From DASZMJ01 sp035551935 (GTDB lineage Bacteria; Planctomycetota; Planctomycetia; Isosphaerales; Isosphaeraceae): 30,151 nt of DNA. Location: positions 1 to 30,151 of the forward strand of contig DASZMJ010000306.1 of NCBI GenBank assembly GCA_035551935.1. The letters are read 5' to 3'. The translations under genes and the position numbers were made by a program. Shown piece after piece: positions 6,913 through 15,377 of the stretch. The number at the start of each line of letters is the position of its first letter. The first letter of the stretch is position 1. A model generated the notes under the pieces. That model saw only the letters and a program-made list of their open reading frames with translations, did not search any database and was not told the origin of the DNA.

Positions 6913-9900
6913 ATGACCATGAGACGACGGCTCAACGTCCGGTTCCTCGCGATCCTCGTCGTGGCGACGGCCCTGCTGGGCGGCGGGGCGGCCCTGCTGC
7001 ACCGCTTCCAGGTCGGCCGCACGGCGCCGCGGCTCCTGGAGCGGGCCGCGAAGGCCGAGGAGGGCGGCCGGCTCGACCGCGCCGCCTCGTTCCTGGGCCG
7101 CTACCTGGCGATCAAGCCGGAGGACGCCGAGGCGCTGGCGCGGCTCGGCGCCCTGACCGAGGAGACCGCCGGCGGCGACGACGGCCGTCGGGCCCAGGCG
7201 TTGCTGAGATACGAGCAGGCCCTGCGGTTCGACCCGACGCGGGCCGAGACCCGCCGCCGCCTGATCCGGCTGGCCCTGGAGCTGCAGCCCCCCCACGTCA
7301 CCGAGGCGCGGACCCACCTCGAGGCGCTCGCGGCCGAGACGTCCAACGACGGCGAGCTCGAGCTGTATTTGGGCCGCTGCGCGGAGGCCGAGCGCCGCGG
7401 CGACGCGGGCACCGACCCGAAGCGGCGGGTCTCCTGGGAAGACCGGGCCATCGCCTGGTATGAGAAGGCCTGCGCGCACCGGCCCGACCTGATCGCGGCC
7501 TACGCGCGGGCGGCGGCCCTGATGCGGGCCCGGCCCGGCGGGGCCGGCCGCGCCGAGAAGGTCCTGGACGCGATGGTCGCGGCCAACCCCCGCTCGGCCG
7601 AGGCGCGGCTGACCCGCGGCCTCTACCGCCGCGACGCCGGCCGGCCGGGCGGCGACGAGGACATCGCCCGCGCCCTGGAGCTGGCCCCCGACGACCCGAC
7701 GGCCGTGGCCGCCAACGTCGACCGCGCGCTGGGCCGCCGGGACTGGGACGGCGCGCGGCGGCTGCTGGAGCGGCTCGTGAAGCTCGTGCCCCGGAGCCGG
7801 CCGGCCCACCGCCGGCTCGCGGCGCTGGAGGTCCGGGCCGACCACCTCGACCGCGCCGCCGAGCGCCTCGTCGCGGGCCTCGAGGCCCTCCCCGGGGACG
7901 ACGACCTGCGGTCGGACCTCGCCGAGGTCCACATCCGACGGGGCAAGTACGACGAGGCGGCGAGCCTGATCGCCGCGTTGCAGCAGTCGGGCCGCAAGCC
8001 CGAGCTGGCCGACTACCTCGCCGCGCGGCTCCTGGTGGCGCGCGGGCGCTGGGCCGAGGCGACCCGGGCGCTGGAGGCCGTCCGGCCGCGCCTGACGGCC
8101 ACCCCCGAGCTGGCCAAGGGGGCCGACCTGATGATGGCCGTCTGCTACGAGCGGCAGGGGGACCTCGACGGCCGCTTCGAGGCCAACCGCCGGCTCGCCG
8201 CCGAGGCCCCCGACGCGACCCTGCCGCGGATGGCGCTGGGCGGGACCTTGGAGACGATGGGGCGGTACGACGAGGCCCTCGAGCAATACCGCCAGCTCCC
8301 CGCCGACGAGCCGGGCGTCAAGCTGTCGATCGCCCGGGCCGTGGTGCTCCGGACCCTCGGCCAGCCGCCCGACCGCCGCCGCTGGGACGAGGCCGAGCGG
8401 GCCCTCGCCGCGGCGGCCGCCGCCGATCCCAAGTCGCCGCTGTTGGCGGTGCTCCGCGCCGACATGCTGGCGGCGCGCGGGCGGGTCGACGAGGCCGTCA
8501 CGCTCCTGACGACGGCGCGCGACGCCGCCCCCGACGAGCCGGCGACCTGGCTGGCCCTGGCCGCCGCCCTGGAGCGCCAGGGTAAGCCCGAGGCGGTCGC
8601 GACCCTGCTGGAGGCCGCCGAGAAGCGGCTGGGCGACCGCGTCGAGCTCCGGCTGCTCCGCGCCCGCCGGCTCGCCGCCGCCGGCGGCCCGGACGCGGCC
8701 GAGGGCCTGACGGCGCTGGGCCGCGGCCTCGAGAAGTTCCCCGCCGAGGACCAGCGCCGGCTGGCGCTCGGCCTGGCCAACGCCCGGGGCTGGGCCGGCG
8801 ACAACGCCGCCGCCCTGGCGACCTGGCAGGCCTGGGCCCGCCGCCAGGTCGAGGACCACCGGCTCCTGCTGGTGACCTTCGACCTGGCGATCAAGGCCGG
8901 CGACGCGCGCGTCATGGACGAGACGCTGGCCGCCTTGCAGCGGATCGAGGGCGTCGACGGCGTCGCCTGGCGCTACGGCCGGGCCCGCCGCATCCTCGTG
9001 GAGGCCGCCCGCGGCGACGCGAAGGCCCCCCTGAACGAGGCCCGCGCCCTGCTGGAGACGGTCGCCGAGAAGCGGCCCAACTGGGCCAACGTGCGGCTGA
9101 TCCTCGCCCAGATCGACGAGCTCCAGGGCCAGCCCGACCGCGCCATCCAGGACTTCCTGAAGGCCATCGACCTCGGCGCGTCCGACCCGGAGGTCCTCCG
9201 CCACGTCGTGCAATTGATGGGCCTCCGCGGCCGTTACGCCGACGCCGAGCGGGTGCTGGCGCGGCTCCAGGACCGGTCGATGGCCACCGGCGAGATCCAG
9301 AAGATGGCCGCCGAGGTCTCGTGGGGCAACCGCGACGCCGCCCGCGCCCTGGAGCTGGCCCGCACGGCCGTCTCGGCCGACTCGAAGGATTACCGCGACC
9401 ACGTCTGGCTCGGCCTGATGCTGGCGCGCCTCGGCCGCGCCGCCGAGGCCGAGGCCCCGCTCCGCCGCGCCGTCGAGCTGGCCGGCGACCAGCCCGACGC
9501 CCGCGTCAACCTCGTCCGGGTCCTCGCCCTCGCGGGGCGGCGGGACCAGGCCGAGGCCGCCGCCCGCGAGGCCGCCGCGGCGCTGCCGAAGCAGCCGCTG
9601 GCGGCGGCGGAGTGCTACCGCCTCGCCGGCCGCGGCGACGACGCCGAGCGGTCCTACCGCCGGGCCCTCGCCGCCAAGCCCGACGACCCGGCGATGCTCC
9701 GCGAGGTCGTCGCCTTCTACCTGCAGTCGGGCCGCTTCCGCGACGCGCAACCGCACCTCGAGCACCTCGCCGGGCTCGGCGCGAAGGCCGGCGACGACGC
9801 CCGCTGGGGCCGCAACCTCCTGGCCATGGTCCTGGCCGCCGGCGGCGACCCCGAGCGGTCGCGCGCGGCGCTGGCGCTGCTGGGGCTCTCCGGCGGGACG

Positions 9901-11109
9901 CCCGCCGCGGCGTCCCCGACCCCGGCCGCCGCCGTCGACGACCGCCGCACCCAGGCGCGGGTCCTGGCCCTCCAGCGCGACGAGCGCCGCCGTCGCGAGG
10001 CCGTCGCGCTGCTCGAGGGGCTGACCCGGGGGCCCGACGCGGCGCCGGCCGACCAGCTCCTGCTGGCGCAGCTCTACGAGGGGCTCGGCGACTGGCCCAA
10101 GGCCAAGCCGCGGTTCCAGGCCGCCGCCGAGGCCGACCGGTCGCCCCGGACCATCACCCTGCTGGTCCAGGCGCTGGTGCGGCACAAGCAAGGCGACGAG
10201 GCCGGCCGCTGGCTCGACCGGCTCGAGGCGACGGCGCCGGCGACGGTGCGGCTGAAGGCCCTGGTGCTGCGGGAGCAGGGCAAGGTCGACCGGGCGGTCG
10301 CGACGGTCGAGGACTTCGGCCGCGACGGCTCGCGGCTCGAGTCGGCCGCGACGATCCTCGAGCAGCTCGGCCAGCTCGGGCCGGCCGAGCGCGCCTTCCG
10401 GCGGCTGGCGAAGGCCTCCCCGCAGGGGGGCCTGGCCCTGGCCCGCTTCCTCGGCCGCCGGGGCCGGGTCGCCGAGGCGCTGGACCTCTGCGACGCCACC
10501 TGGGCGACCTGCGCGCCGCAGGACGTGGCCACCGCCGGCGTCGAGATCGTCAACGGCCCGACCGCCGACGAGGCGCAGCGGGCCCGGGTCGCGACGCGGA
10601 TCGAGGCGGCCACCGGCCGCGACCCCGACCGCCGCGAGCTGGTCGTCTCGCTGGCCATCCTCCGCGGCCTCCAGGGCCGCTACCCGGAGGCCGAGGCCCT
10701 GTACCGCAAGGCCCTGGCCGCCGACCCCCGCGACGTCGTCGCGCTGAACAACCTGGCCTGGCTCCTGACGCTCCGCGAGACCCGGGGGACCGAGGCGCTG
10801 GAGCTGATCGAGCGCGCCATCGCCGTCGCCGGCGCCCAGCCGGCGCTGCTGGACACGCGGGCCGTCGTCCTGCTGGCGACGGGCCGGTTCGACCCGGCGA
10901 TCCGCGACCTGGAGCAGGCCATCGCCGCCGAGCCCGAGGCGGCCAAGTACTTCCACCTGGCGCGGGCGCACTGGCTGGCCAAGAGCCCCGCCGCCGCCGC
11001 CGAGGCGCTCAAGAACGGCGAGGAACTCGGCCTCAAGCCCGCCGCGCTCGACCCCCTGGAGCGGCCCGAATACAGCCGCCTGGTCGTCGCCATCGGGGGG
11101 CGGAAATGA
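6913..11109 (+). CDS. Giant membrane-anchored TPR protein (1398 aa)
   Basis: An N-terminal helix (about residues 8-27, F-L-A-I-L-V-V-A-T-A-L-L) anchors a very long array of TPR-like helical hairpins that fills almost the whole protein. Repeats such as A-E-A-L-Y-R-K-A-L-A-A-D-P-R-D recur to the C-terminus. In exosortase loci of other phyla a large TPR protein (PrsT type, typically around 900 residues) occupies an equivalent position, and periplasmic TPR scaffolds (AlgK, BcsC) organise polysaccharide export. A scaffold role here is inferred from that analogy. It is clearly longer than PrsT-type proteins. Its stop codon overlaps the next start (ATGA at 11106), indicating translational coupling. 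ATG 6919 is an alternative start. Confidence 0.85.
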   Translation: MTMRRRLNVRFLAILVVATALLGGGAALLHRFQVGRTAPRLLERAAKAEEGGRLDRAASFLGRYLAIKPEDAEALARLGALTEETAGGDDGRRAQALLRYEQALRFDPTRAETRRRLIRLALELQPPHVTEARTHLEALAAETSNDGELELYLGRCAEAERRGDAGTDPKRRVSWEDRAIAWYEKACAHRPDLIAAYARAAALMRARPGGAGRAEKVLDAMVAANPRSAEARLTRGLYRRDAGRPGGDEDIARALELAPDDPTAVAANVDRALGRRDWDGARRLLERLVKLVPRSRPAHRRLAALEVRADHLDRAAERLVAGLEALPGDDDLRSDLAEVHIRRGKYDEAASLIAALQQSGRKPELADYLAARLLVARGRWAEATRALEAVRPRLTATPELAKGADLMMAVCYERQGDLDGRFEANRRLAAEAPDATLPRMALGGTLETMGRYDEALEQYRQLPADEPGVKLSIARAVVLRTLGQPPDRRRWDEAERALAAAAAADPKSPLLAVLRADMLAARGRVDEAVTLLTTARDAAPDEPATWLALAAALERQGKPEAVATLLEAAEKRLGDRVELRLLRARRLAAAGGPDAAEGLTALGRGLEKFPAEDQRRLALGLANARGWAGDNAAALATWQAWARRQVEDHRLLLVTFDLAIKAGDARVMDETLAALQRIEGVDGVAWRYGRARRILVEAARGDAKAPLNEARALLETVAEKRPNWANVRLILAQIDELQGQPDRAIQDFLKAIDLGASDPEVLRHVVQLMGLRGRYADAERVLARLQDRSMATGEIQKMAAEVSWGNRDAARALELARTAVSADSKDYRDHVWLGLMLARLGRAAEAEAPLRRAVELAGDQPDARVNLVRVLALAGRRDQAEAAAREAAAALPKQPLAAAECYRLAGRGDDAERSYRRALAAKPDDPAMLREVVAFYLQSGRFRDAQPHLEHLAGLGAKAGDDARWGRNLLAMVLAAGGDPERSRAALALLGLSGGTPAAASPTPAAAVDDRRTQARVLALQRDERRRREAVALLEGLTRGPDAAPADQLLLAQLYEGLGDWPKAKPRFQAAAEADRSPRTITLLVQALVRHKQGDEAGRWLDRLEATAPATVRLKALVLREQGKVDRAVATVEDFGRDGSRLESAATILEQLGQLGPAERAFRRLAKASPQGGLALARFLGRRGRVAEALDLCDATWATCAPQDVATAGVEIVNGPTADEAQRARVATRIEAATGRDPDRRELVVSLAILRGLQGRYPEAEALYRKALAADPRDVVALNNLAWLLTLRETRGTEALELIERAIAVAGAQPALLDTRAVVLLATGRFDPAIRDLEQAIAAEPEAAKYFHLARAHWLAKSPAAAAEALKNGEELGLKPAALDPLERPEYSRLVVAIGGRK

Positions 11110-12800
11110 CCCCCGGCCCGCCCGGCCCGGCCCGCGACGCCCCCGCGACGTCCCGGAGATTCCCCGCCGACCTGCTGCCCGCGGCGGCCTGCGTCGCGGT
11201 CGGCCTGGCCATGGCGCTGCTGCCCAACGCCCTCTGGTGGGCCCGCACCGGCCGGCCGACCTGGATCGCCGACGGCGACGAGCTGTACTACCTCGCCGTG
11301 GGCAAGGGCGCGTACTTCGAGCACATCGGCTACCTGAGCGACCCGGTCGTCGACGGCGGGGCGAGCCTGTACCGCCAGCTGCCGCTGCTGCCGGGGTCCT
11401 GGATGGCCCGCGCGCTGGGGGCGGGGCCGCTGGGCATCGACCTCTGCTGGCGGGCCCTGGCCGGGCTGGGCGTGGCGCTGACGTGGTTCGTGCTGCTGCG
11501 CCACCACGTCGGCCGGCGGTGGGTGGCCGCCCTCCTCACGGTCATCGTCCTCGTCGACTGCGGCCTGCTGGGGGCCAGCCTCCTGCTCCGGCAGGGGGTG
11601 ACCCTGGCCGAGACCTTGCGACGCGGGACCGGCACGGCGCCGGTCGCGCGACTGATCCACCGGCCGTGGCGGATCGCCACGCCGGCCCTGACGATGCCCT
11701 ACCTCCTGCTGCACCTCTGGCTGATGGCCCGCGCCCGCGCGCGGCCATCGCCGGCGCGGCTGGTGCTGGCGGGGGCCGGCTTCGGCCTGCTCTTCCACGT
11801 CTACCCGTACTACTGGACCGCCGCCGCCGTCGCGCTGGCGATGGCCTTCGTGCTCGACGCCGGCCATCGCCGGGTCTACGCCGCGGCGGCCCTGGTCGGC
11901 GTCCCGATCGGCCTGCCGCGGGTGGTCTTCGACGTGATGCTCAAGCGGTCGACGGCCCCCGACTGGCTCGCCCGGTTCGGCAAGTTCGTGACGGTCGGCC
12001 GCTTCGAGGGCCTGGACGTCCCGAAGTTCGCGGCGCTCCTCGCGGTCCTCGGCCTGGCCTGGGTCTGGGCCCGCCGCCGCGACCTGATCTACGTCTGGTC
12101 GCTGGGGGCCGCGGGCCTGGCCCTCTACCACCACCAGGTGGTCACCCGATTGCAGGTCGAGAACTACCACTACATGTACGTCTGGGGGCCGTGCCTGGCG
12201 CTCTTGCTGGCGCTGTGGGTCGCCGACGTCCTGCCCGCCCGGGGCCCGGCGGCGCGGGCCGGGCTGGCGGGCCTGGCGCTCGTGGCGCTGGCCGACGCCG
12301 GGGCCGGACTCTGGCTGCGGTCGATCGAGGCGTTCCACGCCAGCCAGGCGCCGGCGATCACCGACGCCTGCCGCCGCTACCGGGAGCAGCGCGCGGCGGG
12401 CCTCCGCCTCGAGCCGCGATCGGTCGTCGCGGGCGACCTGATGTTCGTCGACCTGGCCTGCATCCTCGACGACCTGCGGCCGCTCGACAACTATTGGGTC
12501 TTGCTGAGCCCTTATATCAGCGACCCCGAATTGGATCGGCGGGCCGCGTTGAACGACCTGCTGCGGGGCCTGGGCCCCCCCGCCGACCCCGCCCCGCCCG
12601 GGAGCCGTCGGGCGCGGCGGCTGGCGGCGTACGAGGCGGCCGCGGCGGACCTCGACGCGGCGACGGCGCGGGCCGGGGTCCGCTACGTGGCCTTGCCGGC
12701 CGACCGGCCGCCGCCGGCCTGCCTGACGCGGGGCTGGCGCCTGCTGCAAGACGGGCCGTCCTGGCGGATCTGGGAGTACGAGCGGGCCCCGGCCCGTTGA
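11106..12800 (+). CDS. GT-C type polytopic membrane glycosyltransferase-like protein
   Basis: A 564-residue protein starting at ATG 11106 inside the stop of the TPR gene. It has about ten hydrophobic segments between residues 20 and 410. The first extracytoplasmic loop carries D-G-D-E-L-Y-Y (D58, E59), the acidic signature expected of lipid-phosphosugar-dependent GT-C enzymes. A second feature is H-V-Y-P-Y-Y-W in the middle. A soluble C-terminal domain of about 140 residues follows. Enzymes of this fold transfer sugars from polyprenyl-phosphate donors on the outer face of the inner membrane, so a role in decorating the polymer or exported proteins is inferred. No precise family is recognised. 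The frame remains open far upstream (to 9321), but that part is a shadow of the TPR gene. Confidence 0.75.
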   Translation: MTPGPPGPARDAPATSRRFPADLLPAAACVAVGLAMALLPNALWWARTGRPTWIADGDELYYLAVGKGAYFEHIGYLSDPVVDGGASLYRQLPLLPGSWMARALGAGPLGIDLCWRALAGLGVALTWFVLLRHHVGRRWVAALLTVIVLVDCGLLGASLLLRQGVTLAETLRRGTGTAPVARLIHRPWRIATPALTMPYLLLHLWLMARARARPSPARLVLAGAGFGLLFHVYPYYWTAAAVALAMAFVLDAGHRRVYAAAALVGVPIGLPRVVFDVMLKRSTAPDWLARFGKFVTVGRFEGLDVPKFAALLAVLGLAWVWARRRDLIYVWSLGAAGLALYHHQVVTRLQVENYHYMYVWGPCLALLLALWVADVLPARGPAARAGLAGLALVALADAGAGLWLRSIEAFHASQAPAITDACRRYREQRAAGLRLEPRSVVAGDLMFVDLACILDDLRPLDNYWVLLSPYISDPELDRRAALNDLLRGLGPPADPAPPGSRRARRLAAYEAAAADLDAATARAGVRYVALPADRPPPACLTRGWRLLQDGPSWRIWEYERAPAR

Positions 12801-12881
12801 TGTCCTACGATTGCGGCGGCCGGCGCCGATCGAGGACGGCCGCCGCGTGACCCCGCGAGTTCGTCCCGAGGAGCGGCCGGA

Positions 12882-14546
12882 GTGTCGTCGCATCCCCACG
12901 ACGCTGGAGCGCGAATGGACCGCGAGGCCGCGACCGTCCCGTCGCCGCCGGCCGGGCGACCGGGGGCCTGGCCCGCGTGGGCGGTCGCCTGGCTCGCCGT
13001 CGGGGCCCTGCTGCGCTGCGCGTGGCTGACCCGACAGAGCCTCTGGTGGGACGAGGGTTACAGCCTGTACGTCTCGGGCGGCGCGACGCTGGCCGACACG
13101 GTCGAGCGGCTCCGCACCGGCTTGCCGAACGACCGCCTGATGCCGCTGTACTACTTCGTGCTCCAGGGCTGGCGGCAGGCGTTCGGGCAGGGCGAGGTCG
13201 CGTTGCGGGCGCTGTCGGTCCTCTGCGGCGTCGGCTCGCTCGGCTTCCTCTACCTGGCCGCGCGGCGGGCCTTCGGGCCGGGCCACGCGCTGTGGACGCT
13301 GGCGCTGGCGGCGACCAGCTCCGTGCACGTCTACTATAGTCAAGAAGTGCGGATGTATGCGCCGATCCTGCTCCTCTGTAGCGCCCAGCTCTACGCCTAT
13401 CTCGGGGCCGTCGAGCGGCCCGAGGCGACCGGCCCGCGCCGGCTGCTCGGCGTCACGACGGCCCTCGGGACCTTGACCCAGGTGACGGTCGGCCTCTACG
13501 GCGTGGCGCTCGCGCTGGCCGACCTGATCGTGCCGCCCGGGGCGCGCGGCTGGCTCCGCCGCTGGTGGCCGACCTTGGCGCTGCTGGTGCCCGTCGCGGC
13601 GTACGTGGCGACCGTCGCCCTGGGCGGCGGCCGGCCCCGCGCCGACGACCAGGCGCGGCCGGCCGCCTTGCTCCGCAACCTGGCCTTCGTCCCCTACGGC
13701 CTGGCCGTGGGGATGACCTACGGTCCGCCGATCGACGAGCTCCGCGGCGCCGGGGCGGCCCGGGCGCTGCTCGCGGACTGGCCGCGGCAGGTCGCGCTGG
13801 TGGCCGTGCTCGCGGCGGCCGCGGCGGCCATGGTCGCCTCGCTGCGGCGCGGGGGCTGGCCCCGCCCGGTGACCCGGTCGGCGGCCCGCTTGCTCCTGGC
13901 CGCCGGCCTCTCGATGGCCCTGATGGCCGCGTTCGCCCTGGCGACGGGGCTGAACTGGCTGCCGCGGCACACGCTGTTCGTCATGACGACCCTGGCCGTC
14001 GTCGCACCCCTCGCCGCGCGCCGGCCGGCGCCGACCGGCCGCGACCCGATGCTGGTGACCGGCCGGATCGCCCTCGTCCTGCTGATCGCCTTGAACCTCG
14101 ATTCGCTGACCCGATACTACTTCGACGGCCGCCACGCCCGCGACGACTATCGGGCCGCCGCGCGTTACCTCCGCGACGATCCGGGGGCGCGGGGGCGGGC
14201 GGTCCTGCTCTCCGGCGACCTCGGCCTGCTGTCCTACTACGGCGACCGCGGCGTCCTCGACGCCCGGCAGGTCCCCTGGCATCGCCTCGCGGCCTGGGTG
14301 GAGGCGGCGGCCGGCGACGCCGACCGCGTGCTCCTGGTGGTCAACCGGGAGCACTACTGGTACCATAAACAGGGCGCGACGGGGCGAGACGACCTGATCG
14401 GGCGCGGGATGGGCCCGGCCTATCGGCGCGAGTCGATCCGATCCTTCAAGCGAATCAAAATCTATCAATTTACCAAGGTGAAGTCGCGCCCCGACGCCGA
14501 CCGCGACCGTGCGCCGCGCGCGCCGGCGCGGTCGGCGTCGGGCTGA
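12882..14546 (+). CDS. GT39/ArnT-like membrane glycosyltransferase
   Basis: A polytopic protein of 554 residues from GTG 12882, which has GAGGAG eight bases upstream. ATG 12915 with GGAG is a possible shorter start. The family signature S-L-W-W-D-E-G-Y-S-L (D57, E58) lies in the first periplasmic loop, followed by P-L-Y-Y-F-V-L-Q-G-W and Y-Y-S-Q-E-V-R-M-Y-A, both typical of PMT_2/GT39-like enzymes. About ten membrane helices follow, and a C-terminal soluble part ends around residue 540. It likely transfers a sugar from a polyprenyl-phosphate carrier at the periplasmic face. The 81 nt after the previous gene include a 9-bp hairpin (12813-12821 with 12838-12846). It is the second of two tandem GT-C proteins between the exosortase/EpsI part and the soluble transferases. 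Confidence 0.85.
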   Translation: MSSHPHDAGARMDREAATVPSPPAGRPGAWPAWAVAWLAVGALLRCAWLTRQSLWWDEGYSLYVSGGATLADTVERLRTGLPNDRLMPLYYFVLQGWRQAFGQGEVALRALSVLCGVGSLGFLYLAARRAFGPGHALWTLALAATSSVHVYYSQEVRMYAPILLLCSAQLYAYLGAVERPEATGPRRLLGVTTALGTLTQVTVGLYGVALALADLIVPPGARGWLRRWWPTLALLVPVAAYVATVALGGGRPRADDQARPAALLRNLAFVPYGLAVGMTYGPPIDELRGAGAARALLADWPRQVALVAVLAAAAAAMVASLRRGGWPRPVTRSAARLLLAAGLSMALMAAFALATGLNWLPRHTLFVMTTLAVVAPLAARRPAPTGRDPMLVTGRIALVLLIALNLDSLTRYYFDGRHARDDYRAAARYLRDDPGARGRAVLLSGDLGLLSYYGDRGVLDARQVPWHRLAAWVEAAAGDADRVLLVVNREHYWYHKQGATGRDDLIGRGMGPAYRRESIRSFKRIKIYQFTKVKSRPDADRDRAPRAPARSASG

Positions 14547-14578
14547 CGATCGCCGACGACCGAGGGCGACCGCACGCC

Positions 14579-15367
14579 ATGCCCCGCGACCTTGACCGCC
14601 GGACGTTCGACCGGGTCTTCGACGAGGTCGTCGTGCGCGGCCGGTTCAACGAGGTGCCCGAGTACTACCCGAGGTATCGCTCGCGCTACCGGGCGTTGAT
14701 GAAGCTCTACGCCGAGGTCGCCGGGCCGCCGCCGATCGACTTCCTCGACATCGGCGGCGGCCAGTACGCGGCGATGGCCGCGACGCTGTGGGGCGACCGC
14801 GCGACGTTGGCCGACGTCGGCGGGTCCAACGGCGATTACCTGCGCGAGCGGGGCGTCCGGCCGGTCGAGTGGAACCTCTGCGGCGACGCCGAGCCGTTCG
14901 ACGCGGAGTTCGACGTGGCGATGTTCTCGGAGGTCATTGAGCACCTGCCGATCCCCGGCCACATCGTCCTGGAGCGGCTCCGGCGGGCGTTGCGGCCCGG
15001 GGGGACCCTGATCTGCACGACGCCGAACCTCTACCGCCTGCGCAACGTCGTCTACATGGCCATCGGCAAGCGGATGTTCGACCACTTCCGGATGCCGACC
15101 GATCGCGGCCTCGGCCACATCCTCGAGTACACCCGCGACCACCTGCGCTGGCAGTTCGAGCGGGCCGGCTTCGAGGACGTCGGGGTCGAGCTGCGGCAGT
15201 TCCCGCACAACCCCAACGCGTTGCACTTCCGCGTCCTGTCCTGGCTCGGCGCGCCGCTGTACCTGGTCCCCCGGTTCCGGGAGGCGCTGGTGGTCGTGGC
15301 GCGGGCGCCGGCCGGGCCCGCCGCGCCGAGGCCGACGTCGGCCGCCGCGGAAGCCGGCAAACCGTGA
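14579..15367 (+). CDS. Class I SAM-dependent methyltransferase
   Basis: A 262-residue soluble protein with a Rossmann-type methyltransferase core. Motif I is F-L-D-I-G-G-G-Q (D57 to Q62). The acidic residue after strand 2 is probably in L-A-D-V-G-G. The motif IV region is F-S-E-V-I-E-H-L-P (116-124), and R-P-G-G-T-L follows. This is the Methyltransf_11/23 pattern found in many cell-surface sugar clusters, where such enzymes methylate a sugar hydroxyl or cap a chain. The acceptor cannot be determined. It sits 32 nt after the GT39-like gene and 10 nt before the GT4 gene. The C-terminal 20 residues are a low-complexity A/P-rich tail. Confidence 0.87.
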   Translation: MPRDLDRRTFDRVFDEVVVRGRFNEVPEYYPRYRSRYRALMKLYAEVAGPPPIDFLDIGGGQYAAMAATLWGDRATLADVGGSNGDYLRERGVRPVEWNLCGDAEPFDAEFDVAMFSEVIEHLPIPGHIVLERLRRALRPGGTLICTTPNLYRLRNVVYMAIGKRMFDHFRMPTDRGLGHILEYTRDHLRWQFERAGFEDVGVELRQFPHNPNALHFRVLSWLGAPLYLVPRFREALVVVARAPAGPAAPRPTSAAAEAGKP

Positions 15368-15377
15368 GGGAGTTGGG

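Noticed and set aside
6100..10971. A 1623-codon open frame on the minus strand opposite the giant TPR gene
   Set aside because: Its product is low-complexity and rich in G, R, Q, L and P without any domain pattern. It mirrors the TPR gene's third-position GC bias, a common artefact in such DNA.
12813..12846. A 9-bp hairpin between the two GT-C genes as a terminator
   Set aside because: The loop is 16 nt, no T-tract follows, and the genes appear to belong to one operon.
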